NCBI RefSeq assembly: GCF_005049285.1
Contig: NZ_SOSC01000004.1
Span: 186,001 to 250,000, forward strand
DNA: 64,000 nt
Reading direction: 5' to 3'
DNA from: Halorientalis salina
Lineage (GTDB): Archaea; Halobacteriota; Halobacteria; Halobacteriales; Haloarculaceae
A program made the position numbers and the translations under genes. Within the stretch, counting starts at the first letter, position 1. Each line of letters starts with the position of its first letter. The notes under the pieces are model-generated. The model was not told where the DNA came from. It worked only from the letters and a program-made list of their open reading frames with translations, and did not search any database. Of the stretch, positions 17,397 through 26,680 are shown piece after piece.

Positions 17397-17406
17397 AGTA
17401 TGTATC
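17397..17406 (-). promoter_or_regulatory. TATA-like element before KaiC fragment and kinase
   Basis: GATACATACT on the minus strand, centred 30 nt before the ATG at 17371. There is no better element between the fragment and the kinase gene, so both are probably transcribed from here. Confidence 0.45.
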
Positions 17407-17508
17407 TTCCCCCGCGATTTCAGGCCGTGATATTCGGTGGCGGGAAGCGGGACGAACGTCTACTTGCGTCGGGAAACTGCGCGCATTCGGGACGGAAACG
17501 GCCGCGGA

Positions 17509-18537
17509 TCACCCGGTTCGTTCCAGAACGAGGACGTATCTGGTCAGCGAGCGGTGGACGCGGCGCTCGAACCGGTCGGTCACCGTCCACCCGGCGTCGC
17601 TGGCCGCGTCGGCCCAGGATCGGTCGGCGACGACGACTGCCCGCGGTGCCACGCGGCGGGCCTCGGCGAGCGCGCCGGCGACGAGCGAGTCCAGGTCGCG
17701 GTTGGCGATCTTCGACTGCCGACCGTACGGGGCGTCGAAGACGACCGCATCGGCCCCGTCGGCCGGCAGGGGGAGTGCCGTCGCGTCCCCCTGTGCGGTG
17801 TGGTACCGGCCCGGCTCGGGGAGCCCGTCGGGCGTCGAGCCGTCGAGGAGATGCGAGAGGTTCCGGGCGGCACCGCGGGCCATCTTGGTCTGGGCGTCGA
17901 GGCCCAGTACGTCGGCCCCGACCAGGCCGGCCTCGGCGAGGACGCCGCCGGTGCCACACATCGGGTCGACGATCAGTCGGCCGGGCCGTGCGCCGGCCAC
18001 GTTCGCGAGCGCGCGCGCCAGCAGCGGGTCCATGCTTCCGGGCTGGAAGAAGGGCCGGTCGGTGGGCTGGCGGGTGCCGAAGTCCCGGACGCTCTCGACG
18101 GCGAGCCAGCCGAGCGCGCACAGATCGCTGGCAAAGGCCGCCTGCAACACGTGGTCGGGGGCCTCCAGGTCGACGGTGAACCCGCGGTCGACGAGCACCT
18201 GGCCGAGTTCGCGCTCGGCGGTCTGGGTGTCGATATCGGTCGATCCGCGAACGTCGCGTGCGCGCACGGCCACCGACCCCGACCGCTCGATGGTCGCCGC
18301 GTCGAGCAACGCCCGGGCGCTGGCCACGTCCGGGTCCGTGCGGCCCAGGAGCTCGCTGGCCCGGTGGGTGTAGGCCAGTCCGCGGACGCGCTCGGTCACG
18401 CCGCGTGCGGTCGCCAGGCCGGGGGCGACGACGGACACGTCGGTCGCGGCGCTCGCCGCCTCCCGCGCCGCGAAGGCGTCGTCCTCGCCGCCGAGTTCCA
18501 GCAGGTACACGCCCGCAGTTGGCCGCTTGACCGACAT
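17509..18537 (-). CDS. tRNA (guanine10-N2)-methyltransferase, THUMP type
   Basis: A 342-residue Trm-G10/Trm11-like enzyme that methylates N2 of G10 in tRNA using SAM. The N-terminal part (about 1-140) corresponds to the THUMP-containing RNA-binding region. The Rossmann methyltransferase has motif I VDPMCGTGGVLAEAG and catalytic motif IV as FDAPYGR, where the usual DPPYG is DAPYG. The gap to the KaiC fragment (17372-17508) shows only the TATA-like element above. A TTTATG box near 18571 could drive this gene. Confidence 0.85.
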   Translation of the reverse strand: MSVKRPTAGVYLLELGGEDDAFAAREAASAATDVSVVAPGLATARGVTERVRGLAYTHRASELLGRTDPDVASARALLDAATIERSGSVAVRARDVRGSTDIDTQTAERELGQVLVDRGFTVDLEAPDHVLQAAFASDLCALGWLAVESVRDFGTRQPTDRPFFQPGSMDPLLARALANVAGARPGRLIVDPMCGTGGVLAEAGLVGADVLGLDAQTKMARGAARNLSHLLDGSTPDGLPEPGRYHTAQGDATALPLPADGADAVVFDAPYGRQSKIANRDLDSLVAGALAEARRVAPRAVVVADRSWADAASDAGWTVTDRFERRVHRSLTRYVLVLERTG

Positions 18538-18638
18538 AACCCTCCCGGTCGACCGCCCGAACGACCCCCATCATAAAGCGGAGCGACGCCGCCGAAACCA
18601 ACATACGTAATCAAACATATCATCGAGAGGTATCAACC

Positions 18639-18646
18639 TTTATAAG
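18639..18646 (+). promoter_or_regulatory. TATA box of the TBP gene
   Basis: TTTATAAG, centred about 31 nt before the ATG at 18674, implying a leader of only a few bases. A second AT-rich run (TTAAATAC, 18649-18656) follows. TBP binding to its own strong TATA box would allow autoregulation, which is inference. Confidence 0.65.
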
Positions 18647-18673
18647 CCTTAAATACGTGTTTTAAGTCGAGAC

Positions 18674-19237
18674 ATGGTTGACCCCAAGGAAACAATCAAT
18701 ATTGAGAACGTCGTCGCCTCGACGGGTATCGGTCAGGAACTCGATCTCCAGAGCGTGGCCATGGACCTCGAGGGGGCGGACTACGATCCCGAGCAGTTCC
18801 CGGGGCTGGTCTATCGGACCCAGGAACCCAAGTCTGCGGCACTCATCTTCCGGTCGGGTAAGATCGTCTGTACCGGCGCCAAGAGTACGGACGACGTCCA
18901 CGAGAGTCTGCGGATCGTCTTCGACAAGCTTCGCGACCTGAACATCCAGGTCGACGAGGACCCCGAGATCGTCGTCCAGAACATCGTCACGTCGGCGGAC
19001 CTCGGTCGGAACCTCAACCTCAACGCCATCGCCATCGGCCTCGGACTGGAGAACATCGAATACGAGCCCGAGCAGTTCCCCGGACTGGTCTACCGGCTGG
19101 ACGAGCCGGACGTCGTCGCGCTGCTCTTCGGCTCCGGCAAGCTCGTCATCACGGGCGGCAAACAGCCCGAGGACGCGAAGGAGGCCGTCGACAAGATCGT
19201 CTCGCGCCTCGAAGAGCTGGGTCTGCTCGACGGGTAA
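18674..19237 (+). CDS. tbp: TATA-box-binding protein
   Basis: A 187-residue general transcription factor built of two direct repeats of about 90 residues. The repeats are recognisable from the pairs INIENVVASTGIG / VVQNIVTSADLGRNLN, DPEQFPGLVYR / EPEQFPGLVYR and FRSGKIVCTGAKS / FGSGKLVITGGKQ. TBP binds TATA boxes and recruits TFB and polymerase. Haloarchaea often have several TBPs; this complete canonical one, next to core genes, is likely the housekeeping copy (inference). Confidence 0.98.
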   Translation: MVDPKETINIENVVASTGIGQELDLQSVAMDLEGADYDPEQFPGLVYRTQEPKSAALIFRSGKIVCTGAKSTDDVHESLRIVFDKLRDLNIQVDEDPEIVVQNIVTSADLGRNLNLNAIAIGLGLENIEYEPEQFPGLVYRLDEPDVVALLFGSGKLVITGGKQPEDAKEAVDKIVSRLEELGLLDG

Positions 19238-19348
19238 CGGCGAACGCGTTTTTCCGGACCAGAGGGCCCGCGAGCGTGCTGTCTGGCGCCGCGCGGAGTC
19301 TCGTACTCATAGCACAGGCTACATACCGTCCCGGGTCGAACCGCCGGT

Positions 19349-19741
19349 ATGCTCCCGTTCCCGTTGCAGGCCGACGTGACTGGCGGCGGGTTGGTGGCCG
19401 TCGTCGTGACCTTCTTCGTCGTCGCCGCCTTTTACGCGTTCACGCTTCACCTCGCGGCGATGTTCTTCATCGGCGAGGTCCCCAGTCAGCGCGCGGCGTA
19501 CGTCTCGCCGGCACCGACCGTCGTCTCGCTGTTGCTCCAGCGCTATGGGGTCGAGAGCGGCGTCGTCTCGCCCGGCATCGGCGTCGCCATCACGATCCTT
19601 GCGACCTTCGTCGCCGACGCCATCGCGATCAGCTACGTCTACCGGCTCCGCTGGTCGTCGGCTCTTCCGCTGACGATCCTCCACTTCACGTTCGCCGTCG
19701 TGATGGGAATTGCCCTCAACGGCATCTTCGGGTTCGTGTAA
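19349..19741 (+). CDS. conserved haloarchaeal membrane protein
   Basis: A 130-residue protein with about four predicted transmembrane helices (roughly 12-40, 50-65, 72-95 and 100-128) and few charged residues. I recognise it only as a haloarchaeal membrane family of unknown function. The ATG at 19349 lies 27 nt after a TATA-like CTACATACC. It converges with trpS, with 18 nt between the stops. Confidence 0.65.
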   Translation: MLPFPLQADVTGGGLVAVVVTFFVVAAFYAFTLHLAAMFFIGEVPSQRAAYVSPAPTVVSLLLQRYGVESGVVSPGIGVAITILATFVADAIAISYVYRLRWSSALPLTILHFTFAVVMGIALNGIFGFV

Positions 19742-19759
19742 CCCTCGCCCGCACCGAAC

Positions 19760-21445
19760 TCAGTCGCCGCCGGCCCGCCCGTCGGCGACGTCGAACTCGA
19801 AGTCCAGGTCCTCCATTTTCTCGGCCCACTCCTCGCGTTTCTCCTGGTGGTCTTCCAGGAACGACTCCATGAGTTCGGCAGCCTGTTCCTTGCAGCCGCC
19901 ACAGAGCCGCTCGCCGCCGACGCACTCGTCGTACACTTCCTTGGCGAACTCGTCGTCGTCGCCCGACAGGAGGTAGGCGTACAGCTCGTAGACGGGACAC
20001 TCGTCGGCCTTGCCGCCCTTCTCGCGCTGTTCCTCGGCCGTTTCGCGCCCGCCCGTCGTCGCGGACCTGACCTTGTCGTACCCTTCCTCGGGGTCGTCGA
20101 GCAGGCTGATGTGACTCGCCGGGATCGACGAGGACATCTTCCCGCCGGTCAGCCCGGTCATGAAGCGGTGGTAGATCGACGACGGCGGGATAAAGCCGTA
20201 GCCGCCGTGGTCGGCCTCGATCTCGCGGGCGAGTTCTTCGGCCTCCACTCGGTCCATCTCGAAAGCGTCGACGTGGCTCTCGTAGCGGCGTTTCTCGCCG
20301 TCGACGGCCTCGACGAGCGCGTCGAACGCCTCGTCGGTCGCCTGCCGGGCGAAGAAGCGCGTCCGGGGACGGAGTGGCTCCTTGCCAGCTTCGCGCAATT
20401 GATTCTTAGCTTCCTGCTCTGGAGTGGTTCCGGATGTCGACTCTTCTACTTTTTTCTCGGGCATCTCGTCGATTTCCCAAGAGACAGCATCAATGCCGCC
20501 TTCGAGATATTGGGCTGCCCAGCCACACCGAATCGTCTCGATGTCCCTGTTATCGGCTTCCTCACGAAGGGTCTCGTATGCACTACCCACAACATCGTAG
20601 ACGTCAGGGTCTGATTCGAAACTCGCGAACGCTTCGGTGACCTTGAAGAAACGCATCCGCTCGGCAAGGTCCCGGGCGAAGCGCATGTGGGGGTCCTGGT
20701 CGGGGCCGACCGGGATGACGGTGGGTTTCGGTTCGTCCAGTTGGGGGTAGAGGATGTCCGCCATCTGGGTCGTGACGCTCTGCATGTGCGAGATGTCGGT
20801 CTCGCCGTCGAAGCCGTAGATGGCCTGGAACTCCGAGAAGTTCGCCTCGATGCCCAGCTCGAAGGCCAGGTCCTGGACCTCCCGATTCGTCGACTGGCGG
20901 TAGAGGTCGCCCTCCTCGGGGTCGAATCCCAGGGCCAGCAGGGAAAGGACGTAGTCGCGGGCGTGTTCGTCGATCTCGTCCCACGTGAGGCCGCGGGCGC
21001 TGTGGGCTTCGAGGTCGGCGATGAGGCCGTAGGCGTCCCCGCCCTGTTGCTGGTGCCAGATGATCTCGTCGAAGACCATCTTGTGGCCGATGTGGGGGTC
21101 GCCGGTGGGCATGAACCCCGAGAGGACCGCCCACGGCTCGTCGTTGCGCATCGCGTCGGCGATTGGTCGGTAGTCCCGGTGGCCGAAGATGACCCCGCGG
21201 CGCATCAGGTAGTGGGGATTCGGGACCTCGTCTATGACCTGATCGAACTGCTCGATGCCGAACTGCTCGAACAGCTTGCGGTAATCCGAAACCGTCGAGG
21301 ACCCCCACGGGTCCAGGGCGACGTCGTCGGCACCTGCCGCCCCGCCGTCGGGCAGCGGTGTTTCGGTTGCCGCGTCGTCCGCGGGCGGTGCCTGCTCGTC
21401 GGCAGTCGATTCGGGCTCCGAATCGGTGTCGTGTTCGCGTGTCAT
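19760..21445 (-). CDS. trpS: tryptophanyl-tRNA synthetase
   Basis: A 561-residue class I synthetase that charges tRNA-Trp. The HIGH signature appears as PTGDPHIGHKM, the KMSKS loop as TGGKMSSSIP, with the amino-acid pocket GPDQDPHMRFARDLAERM between. The N-terminus carries an acidic low-complexity extension (about 40 residues, EHDTDSEPESTADEQAPP). The ATG at 21445 is chosen over more upstream in-frame codons because the upstream peptide is basic and unlike the family. Residues about 268-348 are encoded by DNA of clearly lower GC with rare codons, reported separately. Confidence 0.96.
   Translation of the reverse strand: MTREHDTDSEPESTADEQAPPADDAATETPLPDGGAAGADDVALDPWGSSTVSDYRKLFEQFGIEQFDQVIDEVPNPHYLMRRGVIFGHRDYRPIADAMRNDEPWAVLSGFMPTGDPHIGHKMVFDEIIWHQQQGGDAYGLIADLEAHSARGLTWDEIDEHARDYVLSLLALGFDPEEGDLYRQSTNREVQDLAFELGIEANFSEFQAIYGFDGETDISHMQSVTTQMADILYPQLDEPKPTVIPVGPDQDPHMRFARDLAERMRFFKVTEAFASFESDPDVYDVVGSAYETLREEADNRDIETIRCGWAAQYLEGGIDAVSWEIDEMPEKKVEESTSGTTPEQEAKNQLREAGKEPLRPRTRFFARQATDEAFDALVEAVDGEKRRYESHVDAFEMDRVEAEELAREIEADHGGYGFIPPSSIYHRFMTGLTGGKMSSSIPASHISLLDDPEEGYDKVRSATTGGRETAEEQREKGGKADECPVYELYAYLLSGDDDEFAKEVYDECVGGERLCGGCKEQAAELMESFLEDHQEKREEWAEKMEDLDFEFDVADGRAGGD
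20395..20640. other. low-GC segment inside trpS
   Basis: A hand count gives 127 G+C of 240 (53%) for 20401-20640, against 68% and 67% in the 60-base lines at 20341 and 20701. Codons unusual for this genome cluster here, for example GCT AAG AAT CAA TTG for AKNQL and AAA AAA GTA GAA for KKVE. The frame is intact. The encoded stretch lies between the HIGH and KMSKS halves and ends in a Glu/Lys-rich linker. Confidence 0.7.
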
Positions 21446-21655
21446 CTGTAGTATGGTGAGTCGCTGTGTCCGTCGTGCGAGGCGTCGGTCGAAAAAGCGG
21501 AGAGCAACGCGCACCGCGCCCGCGGTCACCGCGCGGCCCGGGTCGCGAGACTGTCCGCTTCCGGCGTCCAGTGCCAGCGCCACGGCCACGTCGCGGAAGC
21601 GGACATCTTGGGTGAGAGTAACCGCCAGCAGGTCTTTAATCGTTTCCACTCGAAG

Positions 21656-22678
21656 CTACGGGGTCAGCCGTCCCGCGTCGAGCCAGTGGATGCCCTCGTC
21701 GCCGACCAGCGCGAACACCATCCGTTTCCGGACGCCACCCGCCAGGCGCACGTCCAGCGCCAGGTCCCGCGGCGCGAACGCGTGATCCGCGGGCAGGACC
21801 CGCACCAGCAACTCCGAGTGGCTCAGGTTCGCGACCGACTCCACGTCGGCGTAGGTGCGGAAGTCCGCCCCGAACTTGTAGCCGGTCTTGGGCACGACGC
21901 CGCGCTCCCGGAGCGCCGCGTACACCCGGAGCCGGCGGTCGAACCGGTCGCCCTCGACTTCCCGACCGCAGGAACGGACCGCGTCCTCGCCGCCCTCGAC
22001 GTCGAGTACCCCTCGACGGACGAGATAGGCGGCCTCGACCAGCGAGAGCTGGAGCGTCTCGATCGAGCCCTCTTCGCCGTCGCCCGACAGCGGCTGGCCG
22101 TAGAACCCGTGCTGGAACAGGGCCGCGGGCGGGTCCCAGACCAGCACGCGGTCGTCCAGCAGGTCCCCCGGTACGCCCTGGGGCGGCTGGTAGTCCGTCG
22201 ACCCCGTGACTTCGGGCCGATCGGTTTCGAGGTACGTGATCTCGCTCTCCTCGTCGACGACCGCAAGCACCACGTCGCCGAGGTCCGCGGCTGGCACCGT
22301 CGCGCGCTCACTGACGACTCGAACCCGGTAGGCCACCTCGTCGTCCCACGGGCCCTTGCCCCGAGGGTACACCACGAGGTCCGCCCCGTCCGGGTCGTCG
22401 ACCCAGTCTGCCCGGGCCGGCGAGAGGTAGAACCCGCGGTCACGGAGGTCCTTGTACACCAGGAAGTGCAGGTCCGGACAGGTCGCCGAGGCCAGGAACT
22501 CGCGGAACCCCATGCCGTCGACTGCCGTCAGGTCGCCCCGGAAGAGGAGGTGGGCGGCCTCGATCGGAGCGAGACGGATCTCCTCGCCGTCCGGTCGGCC
22601 GTAGCCGCGAGCGTCGTAGAACTGCTCGCGAGCCTGTCGACCCGCGCGGACGATGCCGTCCGAGAGCGTCGCGTTCAT
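21656..22678 (-). CDS. endA: tRNA-splicing endonuclease EndA
   Basis: A 340-residue protein made of two fused endonuclease units (about 1-165 and 175-340), the homodimer form of euryarchaea; it removes introns at bulge-helix-bulge motifs in pre-tRNA. The C-terminal unit carries the catalytic set: Tyr in KTGYKFGADFRTY, His in LSHSELLVRVL and Lys in AGGVRKRM. The N-terminal unit keeps the fold (VYKDLRDRGFYLSP) but lacks a matching triad, as expected. The ATG at 22678 is used, giving MNATLSDGIV. The gene lies 210 nt before trpS; no intervening gene is seen. Confidence 0.93.
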   Translation of the reverse strand: MNATLSDGIVRAGRQAREQFYDARGYGRPDGEEIRLAPIEAAHLLFRGDLTAVDGMGFREFLASATCPDLHFLVYKDLRDRGFYLSPARADWVDDPDGADLVVYPRGKGPWDDEVAYRVRVVSERATVPAADLGDVVLAVVDEESEITYLETDRPEVTGSTDYQPPQGVPGDLLDDRVLVWDPPAALFQHGFYGQPLSGDGEEGSIETLQLSLVEAAYLVRRGVLDVEGGEDAVRSCGREVEGDRFDRRLRVYAALRERGVVPKTGYKFGADFRTYADVESVANLSHSELLVRVLPADHAFAPRDLALDVRLAGGVRKRMVFALVGDEGIHWLDAGRLTP

Positions 22679-22800
22679 GCCGCCGACTCGGGGAGCCTGC
22701 CGCAAAGCCTCTCTGGTCGACCCCGACGACGCGACCGACGGTTTCTCAGGTCTCTGGAACAGGCGAAGAAAGTATACGAGCGAGGTGAACAGTTCGATTC

Positions 22801-24909
22801 GTGGAAAAGTCCGGCGTCGGCGACGACGAGGAGGGGGCGGGGACGTCTCAGAGCGGGGACGGGACGACGGTCCCCTATCGGAAACTCGTCGAGAACGCCC
22901 ACGAGGGGATCGCGATCATCCAGGACGAGGAGTTCGTCTACTGTAACGAGCGGTTCGCCGAACTGTTCGAGACGACGGCGGCCGAACTCCGCGGGCAGCC
23001 GTACCTCTCCCTCGTCGACGAGGCCGAGCGAGCCACCGTCGCCGACCGGTACGAGCGTCGACTCGCCGGTGAGGACCCGCCGAAGCAGTACCGGTTCACC
23101 ACCGACGAGGGACGCGTGGTCGAGACCTCCGGCACTCGAATCGAGTACGAGGGGCGGCCCGCGGACCTGGCGGTCGTCAGGGACGTTACCGAGCGCGAGC
23201 GCTACGAGAACGCACTGGACGGTCTCCACGAGATCACGCAGGCGTTCCCGCGTGCCGAGACCAGCGACAAGATCGCCAGCCTCGCCGTCGAGATCGGTCG
23301 GAACATCCTCGACGTGTCCGAACTCTGCGTCTACCTGCTGGACGAGGACGAGGGTGTGCTGGAGCCGGTTGCCGTGGACTGTAGCGACGAAGCAGAGCGC
23401 GAGCGGGCGACCGTCGAACCTGGCGACGATCCGGTGTGGACGACCTTCGTCGACGGTACCCCGGAGCGAATCGACGCCGCCAGTGAGCGAGAGGGGCTGG
23501 CCGACGCCGATGGCAGGGGAGACACGCTCGTCGTTCCGCTGGGCGAACACGGCGTGCTGGTCGCCCAGGTCCCGACTGACGAGCGAGCGCACGATCGGTG
23601 CGAACTGGTCGAGACGCTGGCCGCGACCACGGCGGCGGCGCTCGACCGGGCAGAGCGCGAAAGCGAGTTGCGAAGCCGCGAGGCGGAGCTCTCCGCGATG
23701 GCCGACCGGTACGAGCAGGTCAAACGCTGGGCGGACCTGTTCCGTCGCGTCGTGAACGCCACGTACACCGAGCCGAGCGCACCGGCGCTCGAACGGGCAG
23801 TCTGTGAGACGTTCGTGGAACACGGCCCCTTCGAGTTCGCGTGGATCGGGGGATGGGACCACCAGCGAGGTGGCCCCGAACCGCGGGCCGTGGCCGGTGA
23901 CGCGCGTGGGTATCTGAGCGACGTCTCGCTATCGACGGACGACGACCCGACCGAACCGACGCTCCTGGCCGCCCAGACCCGGACCGTCCAGTCGGTCCCG
24001 GACGTGGTGCAGTCGGCGCGGTCAGAGCCCTGGCAGCGCAGCGCGACACAGCGAGGGTTCCGGTCCGTGGTCGGCGTTCCGCTGGAATATCGCGGCGTCG
24101 GGTACGGCGTCCTCGGGCTGTACAGTTCCGACCAGTCAGTGGCGGGCGAGTTCGAGCGGGACCGGTTGACAGAGAGCGGCGGGATCGTCGCTGCCTGCCT
24201 CAACGCTCACCGGCGACAGGAGGCGCTGCTGGCGGGTCACGACACGGAACTCGACTTCGAGCTGTCGGACCTGGACTGTTTCCTCTATCGGTTCGCCAGG
24301 GACGCCGACTGCACGCTGCGGTTCGACGGCGTCGTCCCGGACCCAGCCGGCGAGAACCGCGTGCGGGTCACGGTCGAAGATGCGCCAGGCGCTGCCGAGC
24401 GGTTCCGTGAGCGGGTGGCCAACTCGTCGGCCGTCACCGACCTGGAGCAACTCTCCGAGGGCGCACGGGGAGCGACGTTCTCACTCCAGCTGACCGAACC
24501 GTTCATCGGGTCCGTCCTCGCAGCCCACGGGCTCTCGCTCAGAGGGATGCAGGCCACCGAGCGAGCAGCCAGCGTGACGGTCGGCGTTCCCGCGGTCATC
24601 GAGAGCCAGCGAGCGGTCGCGATCGTGACCGACCGATACCCGGGGGCGACCATGATCGCGAAGCGGTCGACACCGGGCCGCGACGCGGTCGACGACCAGC
24701 GGGTGGGGCAGCTGTTCGACCGCCTGACCGACCGCCAGCGTGAGACGCTCGAACGGGCCTATCGGGGCGGGTACTTCGACTCACCGAAGGGCCAAACGGG
24801 CGAGGAGCTCGCCGAGAGTCTCGGCATCGCCTCGTCGACGTTCCACGACCACCTCAATCGCGCCCAGCGAGAGGTGTTCGAGGCACTGTTCGAGGACGCG
24901 ACGGACTGA
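22801..24909 (+). CDS. PAS-GAF-GAF Bat-type HTH regulator
   Basis: A 702-residue one-component regulator of the bacterio-opsin activator class. Order: PAS (about 26-130), GAF (135-285), GAF (315-475), the Bat output region (480-630) and a C-terminal HTH that starts LTDRQRETLERAYRGGYFD and continues GEELAESLGIASSTFHDHL. It probably binds DNA in response to redox, light or a small ligand; Bat itself controls bop genes, but no bop gene is visible here. The GTG at 22801 is supported by a TATA box AAGTATACG centred 27 nt upstream. Confidence 0.9.
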   Translation: MEKSGVGDDEEGAGTSQSGDGTTVPYRKLVENAHEGIAIIQDEEFVYCNERFAELFETTAAELRGQPYLSLVDEAERATVADRYERRLAGEDPPKQYRFTTDEGRVVETSGTRIEYEGRPADLAVVRDVTERERYENALDGLHEITQAFPRAETSDKIASLAVEIGRNILDVSELCVYLLDEDEGVLEPVAVDCSDEAERERATVEPGDDPVWTTFVDGTPERIDAASEREGLADADGRGDTLVVPLGEHGVLVAQVPTDERAHDRCELVETLAATTAAALDRAERESELRSREAELSAMADRYEQVKRWADLFRRVVNATYTEPSAPALERAVCETFVEHGPFEFAWIGGWDHQRGGPEPRAVAGDARGYLSDVSLSTDDDPTEPTLLAAQTRTVQSVPDVVQSARSEPWQRSATQRGFRSVVGVPLEYRGVGYGVLGLYSSDQSVAGEFERDRLTESGGIVAACLNAHRRQEALLAGHDTELDFELSDLDCFLYRFARDADCTLRFDGVVPDPAGENRVRVTVEDAPGAAERFRERVANSSAVTDLEQLSEGARGATFSLQLTEPFIGSVLAAHGLSLRGMQATERAASVTVGVPAVIESQRAVAIVTDRYPGATMIAKRSTPGRDAVDDQRVGQLFDRLTDRQRETLERAYRGGYFDSPKGQTGEELAESLGIASSTFHDHLNRAQREVFEALFEDATD

Positions 24910-25150
24910 GTTCCGCGGTGGTGCGCTCGTTGGCAGGCCCACGAGTCCCGCAGGTCGGAAATATCCGCATCCCCGGAGAACGCCTCGTACATCTACGCCA
25001 CTATACTTTACCGACCGTTGATTCACAGACCGAACAAGTTCGCGGACTGATACCACACCGCGTTCAGTGTGACGCTGGCACCGGCTGGGTTCACTCGTGA
25101 CGGGCGGAAGCCAGCGCGTATCCGCGGGAAACCACAGATAGTGTGAAACT

Positions 25151-26674
25151 ATGGCAAGTGCAGACGAGAATCTCAAGATCACGGACGAGGACAGGCGGCA
25201 GGTCAATGGCTCGACGCTGTGTGACGAGATCGGCATCGACGCCGACGAAATCGCGTGGCGGAAGTCCTTCACCAGATTCAGTGAGGACGACAGGCAGCGG
25301 CTGAGCGAACTCGACGCGACGTTCGAGTCCGTCGCCGACGACCTGGTCGAGGAGTTCTACAGTCACATCCAGTCCCATCCCGAAGCGACCAGTTTCCTCG
25401 ACGCGTCCACGAAGCCCGTCGAGATGCTAAAAAAGAGCCAGCGGGACTACCTCACCGATCTGCCGACGGGCGAGTACGACGCGCAGTACTTCGAGCGACG
25501 CGCCCGGATCGGGAAGATCCACGACATGCTGGACCTGGGTCCGAAAATCTATCTCGGGGCCTACAGCGTCTACTACGAGGGGCTCGTCGAGGCCATCGCC
25601 GAGGACGTCAAGAGCGAACTGCTGGCTCCCGACGGCGGGACGACGGCAGCCAGCGGGAGCGCCGGACAGTCCGGGCTGACGCCGGAGGAGGCGGTCGACG
25701 CCGTCGCCGAGCGGACGCTCTCGACGCTCAAGTTGCTCACGCTCGACCAGCAGGTGGCGATGGACACCTACATCCACTCCTACAGCCAGCGGATGGAAGA
25801 CGAAATCGAGCGGCGCGACGACGTGAGCGAGGAGGTCGAGGCCGCCGTCCAGGAGTGTCAGGACAGCGCGAGCACGGTCGCCGACCGGAGCGAGGAGATG
25901 AGTGAGGTCGCGACCGCCCAGACCGACAACATGGAGCAGATCGCCAACGAGGTCTCGAACCTCTCCGCGACCATCGAGGAGGTCGCCTCGACGGCCGACC
26001 GGGTCAACGCGACGAGCGACGAGGCCGCGGACCTGGCCGCGGACGGCCAGGACGCCGCCGAGGGGGCCATCGACGCCATGGAAACGGTCAGCGACTCCGC
26101 CGGCGCGGTCGCCGAGGACGTCGACCGCCTCCAGGAGCGCGTCGACGAGATCGACGGGATCGTCGAGGTGATCAACGACATCGCCGAGCAGACGAACATC
26201 CTCGCGCTGAACGCCTCGATCGAGGCCGCCCGGGCGGGCGAGGCGGGCGAGGGCTTCGCCGTCGTCGCCGACGAGGTGAAAGCCCTGGCCGAGGAGTCCC
26301 AGGAACACGCGAACCAGATCGACGACATGATCGCGAACATCCAGTCGGACACCGACGAGACGGTCGAGAGTCTAGAGGAGACGACGGCCCAGGTCGACGA
26401 CGGGATCGAGCAGGTCGAGACCGCCATGGAGCGACTCGTCGACATCGTCGAGGCCGTCAAGGACGTCTCACGCGGCGTCGACGAGGTCGCCGACGCGACC
26501 GACGACCAGGCGGCCAGCACCGAAGAGGTCGCCAGCATGGTCGACGAGACGGTCGAACGGGTTCACGAGGTGGCCGACGGCATCTCGGAGGTCGCCGCGG
26601 CGAACGAACAACAGCGGGCGAAAGTCGCGGAGATCAGCGCGTCCGTCGATCGGCTGACCGACACTGACGGGTAG
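25151..26674 (+). CDS. hemAT: HemAT-type aerotaxis transducer
   Basis: A soluble 507-residue globin-coupled sensor. The protoglobin domain (about 20-225) includes the proximal-His region RIGKIHDMLDLGPKIYLGAY; the MCP domain follows directly, with [20 protein letters not shown] near residue 345 and repeats of methylatable Glu/Gln sites on both arms. HemAT binds oxygen at haem and signals to CheA. No membrane span is found. The 240-nt upstream gap contains CACTATACTTTACC near 25000-25013; if used, the leader would be over 100 nt. Confidence 0.95.
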   Translation: MASADENLKITDEDRRQVNGSTLCDEIGIDADEIAWRKSFTRFSEDDRQRLSELDATFESVADDLVEEFYSHIQSHPEATSFLDASTKPVEMLKKSQRDYLTDLPTGEYDAQYFERRARIGKIHDMLDLGPKIYLGAYSVYYEGLVEAIAEDVKSELLAPDGGTTAASGSAGQSGLTPEEAVDAVAERTLSTLKLLTLDQQVAMDTYIHSYSQRMEDEIERRDDVSEEVEAAVQECQDSASTVADRSEEMSEVATAQTDNMEQIANEVSNLSATIEEVASTADRVNATSDEAADLAADGQDAAEGAIDAMETVSDSAGAVAEDVDRLQERVDEIDGIVEVINDIAEQTNILALNASIEAARAGEAGEGFAVVADEVKALAEESQEHANQIDDMIANIQSDTDETVESLEETTAQVDDGIEQVETAMERLVDIVEAVKDVSRGVDEVADATDDQAASTEEVASMVDETVERVHEVADGISEVAAANEQQRAKVAEISASVDRLTDTDG

Positions 26675-26680
26675 CCCCGT

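Noticed and set aside
17420-18604. 394-codon minus-strand ORF overlapping the tRNA methyltransferase
   Set aside because: Arg/Pro-rich out-of-frame translation of the methyltransferase gene.
20395-20640. Intein inside trpS
   Set aside because: No N-terminal Cys/Ser block or C-terminal His-Asn and only about 80 codons; an insertion or recombined segment fits better.
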